64,000 nucleotides of DNA from JAZGGS01 sp963749485 (GTDB taxonomy: Bacteria; Bacteroidota; Ignavibacteria; Ignavibacteriales; Ignavibacteriaceae): assembly GCA_963749485.1 (NCBI GenBank), contig CAVVMV010000018.1:58815-122814 (forward strand), written 5' to 3'. Position numbers and translations under genes: made by a program. Below are positions 38,785-48,422 of this stretch, in pieces (within the stretch, counting starts at the first letter, position 1; each line of letters starts with the position of its first letter). The notes under the pieces were generated by a model that saw nothing but the letters and a program-made list of their open reading frames with translations, ran no database searches and was not told the origin of the DNA.

Positions 38785-40825
38785 CTTGTGGTGCGGTATC
38801 TTTTGGCTTACGCTGTTCCATTAGTTTCTGAACATGCTCAGGAAATTCTTTGCTAACAGGTGGAAGTTCTTCACCCTTAATTATCTTATCAATTTCTTCC
38901 GAATCGAGTATTTCCCGTTCAAGAAGTTCCTTAGATAATAAATGAAGCAGGTTTATATTTTCCTTTAAAATCTTCTCAGCCCGGTGCATTGCGATGTTAA
39001 CTATAGCTTTAATCTCTTCATCAATCTGAATAGCAGTATTTTCGCTATAATCGCGATGTTTCTGAATTTCCCTGCCGAGAAAGATCTCTTCCTCTTTAGC
39101 ACCGTAGCTTAAAGGACCCAGCTTTTCACTCATACCCCACTCGCAAACCATTTTCCTTGCAATTCCTGTAGCTTTCTCAATATCGTTGCCGGCGCCTGTA
39201 GTGTAATGATCGAAAACAAGCTTTTCAGCAGCTCTTCCTCCAAGCGCATAAGTTATAACCGCTTCCAGGTATTCCTTTGAGTAAGTATGCTTTTCATCAA
39301 TGGGAAGATAACTGGTAACACCAAGTGCGCGCCCGCGTGGAATAATAGTAACTTTATGAACCGGATCAGCTTCGGGAATCATACGTGCAACAAGCACATG
39401 ACCAATTTCGTGGTAGGACGTGGTTTTCTTTTCTTCTTCAGTAATGATAAGACTCTTTCTTTCCATGCCCATCATCACTTTATCTTTAGCTTCTTCAAAA
39501 TCGATCATCTCAACTTGTTTCTTATCTTTACGAGCTGCAAGTAAAGCTGCCTCGTTAACAAGGTTGGCAAGATCTGCTCCTGCTAAACCAGGAGTTCCCT
39601 TAGCTAAAACTTCAAGATCAACCGATGGCTCAAGTGGTATATTACGCGTATGCACTTTAAATATACCTTCTCTACCCTTAACATCAGGGCGGTCTACAAC
39701 AATTTGCCTGTCAAATCTTCCCGGTCTTAAAAGAGCAGGATCGAGTACATCGGGACGGTTGGTTGCAGCAATAATAATTACGCCGCTGTTCTGTTCAAAT
39801 CCATCCATTTCAACAAGCAGCTGGTTAAGAGTCTGTTCTCTTTCATCATGTCCGCCACCAAGTCCTGCACCTCTGTGTCTTCCAACTGCATCAATCTCAT
39901 CAATAAAAATTATACAGGGAGCACTTTTTTTACCTTGCTCAAACAAGTCTCTTACTCTGCTTGCACCAACACCAACAAACATTTCAACAAAATCAGCACC
40001 ACTGATGGAGAAGAATGGTTTATCTGCTTCTCCTGCAACTGCACGGGCTAACAATGTTTTACCAGTTCCCGGAGGTCCAAGTAATAAAACTCCTCTTGGA
40101 ATTTTTCCACCGAGTTTTTGAAATTTTGTTGGTTCTCTTAAAAATTCTATAACTTCCTGTAGTTCTATTTTTGCTTCATCAGTTCCGGCAACATCTTTAA
40201 ATGTTGCTTTTTGGCTTGATTGCGACATTAACTTTGCCTTACTCTTACCAAACGAAAAGATACCGCGCGATCCGCCACTCTGTCCCTGCATTCTGCGCAT
40301 AATAATTATCCAAACAGCAATAATTAGTATCCAGGGTAAAAAGCCGATAAGTATATTCATCCATTCGCTTGATTCTTTATCGAAGGAATAGATTATCCCA
40401 TTTGCTTTCCAAACAGCTTCCTGGTCCTTAATCATCGGTTCGGGAATGTAAACTGAAATTGCTTTTACCGTGGTAGTGTTGTTATCAATAGTAACAATAG
40501 TTTCAGAGGTGAGATCTGCCCTGAAAAAATAATCGTTCAGATCTGATTTGGTAATTTGCGCGTTAGTAATCTTATCAGATTCATTAATCAATCTTTCGTA
40601 TTCTGCAAAAGGAATTTCAACATAATTTTCGGTACCTGATCTGAAAACCTGCATTAAAATAACTGCAGCAACAATAACAGCACCCCAGCCAAATACCATC
40701 CGGATAATTTTAGACCAGTCAAAATTATCATCCGGTTTACCGGGTCCGCCGCCTTTAGGATTGCGTGGTTTTTGCTTATTGCCGTCGTTATCTGCCATAA
40801 AAAATTTTCCGTTAAAAAGTTCCAT
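38771..40825 (-). CDS. ftsH: ATP-dependent zinc metalloprotease FtsH
   Basis: This membrane AAA+ protease degrades misassembled membrane proteins and regulatory proteins. The 684-residue protein has two N-terminal helices (WGAVIVAAVILMQVF near residue 50 and FLPWILIIAVWIIIM near 165) flanking a periplasmic domain. The AAA core has GPPGTGKTLLARAVAGEAD, IIFIDEIDAVGRHRGAG and RPGRFDRQIVVDRPD. The peptidase domain has TSYHEIGHVLVARMI with HExxH, reading HEIGH where most FtsH have HEAGH. The third zinc ligand is in TTGAGNDIEKAT. The ATG at 40825 has a GGGAG site; 40798 is an alternative. It lies 17 bases after hpt, in the usual tilS-hpt-ftsH order. Confidence 0.96.
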   Translation of the reverse strand: MELFNGKFFMADNDGNKQKPRNPKGGGPGKPDDNFDWSKIIRMVFGWGAVIVAAVILMQVFRSGTENYVEIPFAEYERLINESDKITNAQITKSDLNDYFFRADLTSETIVTIDNNTTTVKAISVYIPEPMIKDQEAVWKANGIIYSFDKESSEWMNILIGFLPWILIIAVWIIIMRRMQGQSGGSRGIFSFGKSKAKLMSQSSQKATFKDVAGTDEAKIELQEVIEFLREPTKFQKLGGKIPRGVLLLGPPGTGKTLLARAVAGEADKPFFSISGADFVEMFVGVGASRVRDLFEQGKKSAPCIIFIDEIDAVGRHRGAGLGGGHDEREQTLNQLLVEMDGFEQNSGVIIIAATNRPDVLDPALLRPGRFDRQIVVDRPDVKGREGIFKVHTRNIPLEPSVDLEVLAKGTPGLAGADLANLVNEAALLAARKDKKQVEMIDFEEAKDKVMMGMERKSLIITEEEKKTTSYHEIGHVLVARMIPEADPVHKVTIIPRGRALGVTSYLPIDEKHTYSKEYLEAVITYALGGRAAEKLVFDHYTTGAGNDIEKATGIARKMVCEWGMSEKLGPLSYGAKEEEIFLGREIQKHRDYSENTAIQIDEEIKAIVNIAMHRAEKILKENINLLHLLSKELLEREILDSEEIDKIIKGEELPPVSKEFPEHVQKLMEQRKPKDTAPQDEPK

Positions 40826-40842
40826 TAAAAAATCGTGCTCCC

Positions 40843-41406
40843 TTATTCACTTAAAACATAGATTGATCTTAAATTCCTATACTTTTGAGCATAATCCAGC
40901 CCATATCCAATAACGAATTTGCTAGGAATATCAAAGCCAATATAATCAATTTTTACATCATATTTAAGACTTCCGGGTTTAACCAAAAGTGATACAACCT
41001 TCATACTGTTAGGTTTTTTTTCAGAAAACAGATCTTCAATATAATTTATTGATAATCCTGAATCGACAATATCTTCAACAATAATTATATCCCTTCCGTT
41101 CACATCGCAGTTAAGCTCTTTTAAAAGTTTTACACGACCGGAAGAAATTTTTTCATCGCCGTAACTGGAGAGCTTGAAAAAATCTATTTCGCAATCGATA
41201 TTCATATATCTAATAATATCGGACATAAAAAGAAATGAACCGTTTAATACCCCGATAAAAACCGGAACTTTTCCTTTATAATCTTCCGAAAGCTGTTCGG
41301 CAAGTTCTTTTATTCTTTTTTGAATTTCATCTTCAGCAAGGTAAGGAATGAATTTTTCATCACCCACCATTATGTTATCTTTTATATTGTTTTTTGTTTC
41401 CAGCAT
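40843..41406 (-). CDS. hpt: Hypoxanthine phosphoribosyltransferase
   Basis: This purine salvage enzyme makes IMP or GMP from hypoxanthine or guanine and PRPP. The 187-residue protein has VPVFIGVLNGSFLFMSDII, the flexible loop with SSGRVKLLKEL and the PRPP signature IIIVEDIVDSGLSINYI. It ends YIGFDIPSKFVIGYGLDYAQ, a standard Hpt motif. The ATG at 41406 lies inside the last 25 bases of tilS, and ftsH follows 17 bases downstream. This tilS-hpt-ftsH order is common across bacteria. The frame is intact. Confidence 0.95.
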   Translation of the reverse strand: MLETKNNIKDNIMVGDEKFIPYLAEDEIQKRIKELAEQLSEDYKGKVPVFIGVLNGSFLFMSDIIRYMNIDCEIDFFKLSSYGDEKISSGRVKLLKELNCDVNGRDIIIVEDIVDSGLSINYIEDLFSEKKPNSMKVVSLLVKPGSLKYDVKIDYIGFDIPSKFVIGYGLDYAQKYRNLRSIYVLSE

Positions 41407-42761
41407 AGTTTATATACCTTTTTAGAATTAGCTTTTAATTTAAACATATCATCTAAACGAAGTCCAATTACCCAAACAATTTTTCCGGAATTTGTTAGAA
41501 CAAGCTGCTCCTTTTTTTTGTAGGATGGAATACGTTGTTCGGTTAGAAAATCAGAAATCTTTTTAGAACCTTTCATACCAAGCGGATAAAACCTGTCGCC
41601 ATCTTTCCATGTTCTAAGAATAAACTTACCGGAGATACCATCGCCCGAAATATATTCAATTGATCTATCGTTATTTTTTTTTACATTCTTTAAAAGAACT
41701 TTACTTAAAGAAATTACTCCCCTCTTTAATCTTTTTTGATTTTCCAACGGCTATTTCAATTTCCTTTTTTTCAAATTTTTTTCTTTTTGAGATTAGAATC
41801 TTTTTACTCTCACGGTATGCAGTCAGCCCGTTAGTAAGGGCAACACTTCTTCCCTTCTGTTTTTTTAGTAAAGAAGTGAGTGCTTTTATATTTTCGTTTG
41901 ATAATTCTACGGAAAAATAAGCGGGAACAGTTTTCTTAAAAAACTCACCAATAAGATTTTCATCTAATTTTAGTATCTCATCAATGTTCATTGAAAGCTG
42001 ATTTCCCTTGAATTCAACAGCATCAATAATTTTTGCATTAATTTGATTTTCTAAAACTGATGAAATACTCCTAAATACTTTTGAAGATTTAAACAGAGCA
42101 ATATCAAGCTTTGTATTCAGTTTTTCTTTAAGTTCTGGAATAATTTCGTTTCTTAAAAAGTTTCTTTCGTATTCACTTGAAAGATTACTGGAATCGATTC
42201 TATATGGAATTTTTTTCTTCCCAAGGTATGAAAGAATTTCATCCTTTGTTACGGTTAGAATAGGACGGATAATGTTGTTGCGCTTAACCGGGATGCCTGC
42301 AATTCCTTTTAAGCCAGTTCCTTTAATTAAGTTAAGCAGGATTGTTTCTGTATTATCGTTTGCATTATGTGCAGTTGCGATTTTGTTAAAACCATTTTTC
42401 TTAGCAATACGTTCAAGTTCGCTGTATCTAAGTTTTCTGCCGGCTTCTTCAACAGATAATTTATTTTTTTTAGCAAATGCATTTACTTTTTTTGAAGCAG
42501 AGAAATATTCAACCTTATTTTGTTTAGTAAAACTGCGGCAAAATTTTTCATCATCAATTGCTTCTTTTCCTCTTAAGTTATGATTTAAATGGAAAGCTGA
42601 TAATCTTAAGTATCAAAACGTTTTTTATACTTCAAAAGGAAACTTAAAAGAAAAACTGAATCAGCACCTCCGCTAAGCGCAACAAGTACCTTATCTCCTT
42701 TGCTTAAAAGAGTTTCCTCATCAATAAATTTTAATATTTTCTGATCGATTGTTTTAATCAT
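41382..42761 (-). CDS. tilS: tRNA(Ile)-lysidine synthase, frameshifted
   Basis: It modifies C34 of tRNA-Ile(CAU) to lysidine so the tRNA reads AUA. From the ATG at 42761 the protein carries the PP-loop DKVLVALSGGADSVFLLSFL. Further pieces give FHLNHNLRGKEAIDDEKFCR and TAHNANDNTETILLNLIKGT. The C-terminal TilS domain is ILRTWKDGDRFYPLGMKGSK with KISDFLTEQRIP and IVWVIGLRLDDMF. Breaks lie near 42610, 42000 and 41730. Total length is about 455 residues. It overlaps hpt by 25 bases. Confidence 0.93.
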
Positions 42762-42891
42762 TTAAAAAAATCACAGAATATTTTATATGAAACAACAGGT
42801 TTAAATTAAGAAAAATAAGAGTTAATATTGTTTAATACGATGAGTGGAATCCGAATATTAATTAAAGTCTATAAACTTCTAAAAAAGGAAG

Positions 42892-43372
42892 TTATAGTCC
42901 CAATTTTAATATTTTAAGCTCAAGTAAACCGGCAGGCACTTTAACCTTTACTTTATCGCCGACTTTTGTTCCCATTAATCCTTTACCAACCGGTGAGGTT
43001 ACAGAAATTTTTCCAGCCTGGAAATCTGCTTCTTCAGGAGAAACAAGTGTGTAATCGAATTGTTTATTAGTTTTTAGATTTTTTATAGTTACCTTAGATA
43101 AAATATGAACTTCATCTTCTGGGAATTGCGAATGATCGATAATTCTTGCACGGGAAAGAGCATCTTCCATTTTGCTTAGTCTTAATTCAAACAATCCCTG
43201 CTCTTCTTTTGCGGCATCATATTCGGCATTTTCAGAAAGATCACCGTGGGCGCGGGCTTCAGCAATTTTTTCAGCCATCTCCTTCCTGCCATTAATTTTC
43301 ATCTCTTTTAACTCTTTTTCTAACTCTAACTAATCTTCCCTTGGTTAGATAAACAAAGTTTTCCTGAGCCAT
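42892..43372 (-). CDS. greA: Transcription elongation factor GreA, frameshifted N-terminus
   Basis: It rescues backtracked RNA polymerase by stimulating transcript cleavage. The main frame has the coiled-coil tip ARAHGDLSENAEYDAAKEEQ, whose acidic DLSENAEY residues act in the polymerase channel, then VTIKNLKTNKQFDYTLVSPE and a C-terminal SPVGKGLMGTKVGDKVKVKV. The N-terminus, MAQENFVYLTKGRL from the ATG at 43372, is in another frame; one or two indels near 43320 join it as ..LEKELKEMKINGRKEM. The total of about 158 residues is standard. It is transcribed leftward, 130 bases ahead of tilS. Confidence 0.93.
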
Positions 43373-43401
43373 TTTTATCTCTCTATTCTTTTTATTGATT
43401 T

Positions 43402-43442
43402 AAAAAAAATTGCCACCGTCCCGATATATTAGGACAGTGGCA
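43402..43442 (-). terminator. Rho-independent terminator after the M1 peptidase gene
   Basis: TGCCACCGTCC (43411-43421) pairs with GGACAGTGGCA (43432-43442), one mismatch, 10-base loop. On the minus strand the stem is followed by eight T (complement of A-run 43403-43410). It lies 42 bases beyond the M1 stop. Confidence 0.88.
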
Positions 43443-43483
43443 GAGCAAAAATAAGTAAATTGCTTTCTGATGTCAAGGAACAA

Positions 43484-45504
43484 CTATTTCATCAGAATCA
43501 TCCTTCTTCCGGTAGGCAGGTTTTTGACTTAAAATTACCTGCAGTTAAATCATTTCTTGTATCAGAAATATACTCCGCTTAAGTTTAATATGTTCCACTG
43601 GATAATCCGTTTGCAGAAAATTCAACTTTATAACTTCCAGCAGCTTTTTCTTCATTAACCAAAGTAGCAACTTCGTTACCTAAAACATCGTAAACTTTTA
43701 ATGTTACAAATCCAGAATCCGAAATCCGAAACTTAATATTTGTTAGTTGGATTAAACGGATTAGGATAATTCTGCTCAAGACTATATTCCTGCGGAATAG
43801 TTGTATCTTCAACTTCTGTAACGACCTTGCAGAGTTTTTCAATATCCAATTACCCGGATCGAATGAAATTGATTGAGGATCTCCATTAATATCAAATTGA
43901 AAATTCTGCACCTGCTGATCGTTAAAAAGAGTTACAGTAGTATCACCCAAAGTTGTATTAAATTTTACCTGAACAGGCATTGTAAAAAATGAAGGATTAG
44001 AATTAACTGTTTGATTAATATTCAGAGTGATCTGATATGTTTCACCAGATACATGAGATTTATTCCATCCAACGTGTATATGTAGGTTCATTCTCACCAT
44101 AGATCCATTCCTGGAAGAAGTAATCTAACGAAGAACCGTAAACAGCTTCAGCAACTGCTCTGAAAATCTTCAGTTGTTGCTGCTCCATAGGAAACTAATG
44201 GATCAGCAGAATAAGTACGCATAATATCGAAGAAAGTTGAATCGCCAACTATACCGCGCAGCATATGAAGAACGGTAGGCACCTTTTGCATAAGAGCGGT
44301 GCACCGTTAAAAATTTCCCAAACACTAGTAATGTCCTGAACCCATATTGTTCCGTTAGCTGTTTTGGCAAAATTCATCTCATCTTGAATCTGGGAATCGT
44401 ATGCAGCTTTACCATCCCTGGCTTCTCAATATAAACAGCCTCTGAGTATGTTGCAAATCCTTCATTAAGCCAAATGTGATGCCAATCTGCACATGTAATC
44501 ATATCACCATACCATTGATGAGCAAGCTCGTGAGACATTACATCTGTTCCCTAGAATCCCATTGATGAGACAGGTTTGATGTTCCATTGCACCACCCCAT
44601 TCCAAATTGAGCATGACCGTATCGTTCATTAATAAAGGGATAAAGTCCAAACTGATCACTGAATACTTCTATCATATCATCTGTTTCATCTAGATGACGT
44701 TTTATATACCGTTAAATGATTCAGGATAAACATAATGTATAACTAACATTGAATCATTTGCACCATAATGAAAATAATGTGTCGTACTGATGATAATTTG
44801 TTATTGCGAGGGAAATAAGATATTGTGCTATCGGGTAATGACTTTCCCAGTAATAAGTATGTGTGCCATTACCGTTATTTGTTGTACTTCCATAAGTGTT
44901 CCGTTTGAAACAGGAATAAAATTATCGGCAACTGTAATCCAAACATCGGATGAATCAGCTTTATCTGCAGGTGTATCTTTACACGGGAACCAATCGGGTG
45001 TACCGTAAGGTTCGCTTAAGGTCCATATTATAGGAGTCCACCACCGTGAGTGCCGAATTCAAAACTGCCAAAACCGCTTGAACCGGGAACTCCCTGGTAA
45101 AAAACTTTTACAGAGAATGATTCACCCTGGTTGTAAGTTCTATCAAGATCAATATTAAGTTTATGGCTTGTATGTGTAAATGTTGTTGCTGCTCCGTTAA
45201 GCCAAACAGAATCAACAGTTAGTGCATTTCGTAAATCAAGAAATGATGTGCTTATTGATGAAGCGTTTACACTCGCATTAATTGTAACCTTACCTGTTAA
45301 ATATTGTGGTGAAGAAGTTACTTCTAAATCCAATCCATAATAAGTTACATCAATTGTCGAATCGCCTGGGTATTGAATTTTGGAAAGTTCTAATGTTTTT
45401 GAATAACGTTCTTGCTCAGCTTTAATAATTTTATCCCTATCGTTTTCCTGAGCAAACAGAAATCCTGTTAATAACACTACACTTAAAAGTAATCTAAAAA
45501 ACAT
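43484..45504 (-). CDS. Secreted M1-family aminopeptidase with T9SS sorting domain, frameshifted
   Basis: A zinc metallopeptidase of about 670 residues. Signal peptide LLLSVVLLTGFLFAQE, then the M1 N-terminal beta domain (STIDVTYYGLDLEVTSSPQY, SFSVKVFYQGVPGSSGFGSF). The zinc site SHELAHQWYGDMITCADWHH with NEGFATYSEAVY lies around 44430-44540: HExxH plus the distal glutamate. The C-terminus has YSLEQNYPNPFNPTT then FVTLKVYDVLGNEVATLVNE and a GLSSGTY, the type IX sorting domain, ending MILMK. It is broken into many pieces between 43560 and 45030. The GxMxN substrate-binding motif was not located with certainty. A good terminator follows. Confidence 0.85.
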
Positions 45505-45556
45505 TGTTTTAATCCTTAAATAATGAAATAATTATTAACATTAAAAATAGGAAGAT

Positions 45557-45599
45557 TTCAGATAATAAAAGTAGAAAAAAAAGTCCCGATTTATCTGAA
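45557..45599. repeat. 9-bp inverted repeat in the divergent protease gap
   Basis: TTCAGATAA (45557-45565) and TTATCTGAA (45591-45599) are exact inverted copies 25 bases apart, between the M1 peptidase and the metzincin gene. A stem with a long A-rich loop or a pair of half-sites is possible; function unknown. Confidence 0.35.
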
Positions 45600-45643
45600 T
45601 ACTGTCTGTCAATTCGACTAAATATTGGTAAAAGCAGGTTAAA

Positions 45644-45674
45644 TTGTTTTGTAAATGTTTAATTTCTATTTTCG
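45644..45674 (+). promoter_or_regulatory. Weak candidate promoter for the metzincin protease
   Basis: TTG (45644-45646), 20 bases, TATTTTCG (45667-45674): one mismatch to the TAnnTTTG consensus. An AGGAG site (45711-45715) precedes the ATG at 45727. Confidence 0.3.
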
Positions 45675-45726
45675 AATAAAATAATTAGTCATATTCAATA
45701 AAAAACAAGTAGGAGAACACATTATT

Positions 45727-48306
45727 ATGGGAAGAAAGACATTATCAATGAGTTATCATTTTATACTTCCGGCAATATTCACATTATTTTTCAACTTCAC
45801 CTTTGCACAAAATGCTTCAGAGGAGTTGTGGAGTGACATTCAGGAAGCTACAATTCAAACTGCAGGCGAACGATATATAATTCCTCAATCTTACAGAACG
45901 CTTGAGCTTGATTTTCAAGGCAATGCAATCTGCATTAAGTAAAGCTCCATCAGAAAAAACAATTAAAGTTATAAACTCAACAACTATTATAGCTTTACCT
46001 TTACCAAACGGAGAATTTACACGTTTCAAATTTGTTGAATCTCTTGTAATGGAAGAGGAGCTTGCAAATAAATATCCCGAAATTAAAACTTACCTGGGAC
46101 AAGGAATAGATAATGCAACAGCATCTGCCAGATTTGATATCACACCAGCTGGTTTCCATGCAATTATCTTTTCTGTAAATGGAACTGTTTACATAGATCC
46201 TTATAGTATGGGAGATAATCAGAATTACATTTCATATTACAAAAAAGATTTTGAGCCTTCTGAAGATCAACTAAATGCTCCATGCGAAGTAATGGGATTA
46301 GAATCAGAAATTGTGCTTGAGTTAAAAGAGCTTAGTTACTAATGGTCCTGCTGTTTTTTCCGGAGACGAATTGCGCACTTATCGGCTTGCTTGTGCAGCA
46401 ACCGGTGAATACACAATATTTCATGGCGGTACAGTAGCAGCCGGTTTGGCTGCAGTTGTAACTGCAATTAACCGTGTCACCGGAGTTTATGAAAGAGAAG
46501 TTGCAGTGAGAATGGTTCTTGTTGCAAACAATGATCTTCTAATTTATACTAATCCAGGTACTGATCCTTATACTAATAACAATGGCGGTCAAATGTTGGG
46601 ACAAAACCAGGCAAATATTGATGCGGTTATCGGTTCGGCTAATTATGACATTGGACATGTCTTTAGTACCGGCGGCGGCGGTGTTGCCTTTCTGGCAGTT
46701 ATTTGCGTTAACGGATTTAAAGCACAGGGTGTTACCGGGCTTTCCAATCCAATCGGCGATCCATTTTATATTGATTATGTTGCTCACGAAATGGGTCATC
46801 AATATGGAGGCAACCATACCTTTAACGGCAATGCAGGATCATGCAGCGGCGGAAATAGAAATGCTAGTACAGCATATGAACCGGGAAGCGGAAGTACAAT
46901 ACAGGCTTATGCAGGTATATGCGGAAATCAGAATTTACAGAATAACAGTGATGATTATTTCCACAATATTAGTTTTGTAGAAATGGTTAACTATACTACT
47001 AATAGCAGCGGTAACTCCTGCCCGGTAATTACTACAACCGGAAATAGTGCCCCAATTGTAAATGCAGGAACCGGCGGGTTTACAATTCCAATCAGTACAC
47101 CTTTTATTTTAACCGGCTCTGCAACAGATCCTGATGGCGATACTTTAACTTATAACTGGGAAGAATTTGATCTCGGACCTGCAGGACATCCTAACAGCCC
47201 ATCAGGTAATGCTCCAATTTTCAGAACTTTTAATGCAACAATGAATCCATGGAGAACATTTCCAAAACTCTCCGATTTATTGAATAATACTCAGACTATA
47301 GGTGAAATATTACCAACTTATGCAAGAACATTAAAATTCAGATTAACGGTTAGAGATAATAGAGCAGGAGGTGGCGGAGTTGATTACGATGAAATTCAAT
47401 TTAGTGTTACTAATGCTGCAGGACCTTTTCTTGTGACGTCTCCAAATACTTCAGTTACCTGGCAAGGGAATACAATGCAAACTATAACCTGGGATGTTGC
47501 CAATACAAGCGTTGCGCCTGTAAGTGCTGCGGAAGTAAACATTCTTACTATCAACCGATGGAGGATTTACTTACACAGAAGTACTCATTTCTAACACTCC
47601 CAACGATGGATCAGAAGATGTGCAGATTCCAAATCTTCCAACAACTCAAGCAAGAATTAAAGTTGAAGCATTCATCCAATGTTTTCTTCGATATTTCAAA
47701 TGAAGACTTTACAATTGAAGATAATCCTGTACCGGTAGAACTATCTGCTTTCTTTGTAATAGGTACAGAAGAAGGTGCATTGTTGAAGTGGACTACAATT
47801 ACCGAAACCAATAATGCTGGATTCGGTATTGAAAGAAGCAGTAACAATAATAGAATTTACAGAGATCTCATTTGTAAATGGAAGCGGAACTACAACTGAA
47901 GTAACTGATTATAGTTATACCGATAAAAATGTAAAAGCAGGTATTTACTATTACAGGTTAAAACAAATCGATTTGGATGGTTCCTTTAACTATTCAAATT
48001 CTGTTGAAGTTGATATAAATGCACCAACCGCATTTATACTCTCGCAGAATTATCCTAATCCTTTTAATCCATCAACAATCATTAAATTCTCACTGCCGGT
48101 TGATTCAAAAGTTATAATCAACTTGTACAACACTCTTGGAGAAAAAGTAGATGTTTTAGAAAACAGGGAATTGAGTATCGGTCATCATGAGCTTAACTTT
48201 GATGCATCAGGTCTATCGAACGGAATTTATTATTATACAATTAATGCTCAGGGTAAGGATGGATCAGTATTTGTCTTCTACGAAAAAAATGGTTTTAATG
48301 AAGTAA
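45727..48306 (+). CDS. Secreted metzincin (reprolysin-like) metalloprotease with T9SS sorting domain, frameshifted
   Basis: A multidomain exported zinc protease of about 860 residues. Signal peptide (ILPAIFTLFFNFTFAQN), a propeptide-like region (YPEIKTYLGQGIDNATASAR, DITPAGFHAIIFSVNGTVYI), then the catalytic domain with VAHEMGHQYGGNHTFN. This is the metzincin HExxHxxGxxH site, near 46780-46818. A cadherin-like or PKD-like part follows (PIVNAGTGGFTIPISTPFIL, SATDPDGDTLTYNWEEFDLG). The C-terminus carries AFILSQNYPNPFNPSTIIKF and a GLSNGIYYY segment of the type IX sorting domain. Indels lie near 45920, 46340, 47560, 47850 and 48270. Stop at 48306 (..KMVLMK) after joining frames. It diverges from the M1 peptidase and has its own terminator. 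Confidence 0.87.
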
Positions 48307-48334
48307 TCAGAAGACAAATATTAGATCTCAGAAG

Positions 48335-48364
48335 AAAGGCGATCATTTGATCGCCTTTTCTTTT
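48335..48364 (+). terminator. Rho-independent terminator after the metzincin gene
   Basis: AAAGGCGATCA (48335-48345) pairs with TGATCGCCTTT (48348-48358), followed by TTCTTTT. The stem is 11 bp and the T-rich tract is on the plus strand. Confidence 0.88.
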
Positions 48365-48422
48365 GCATAAGCATATATCTAACATCACACATCGTTCACA
48401 GAAATGTGATTCAACAATACCC

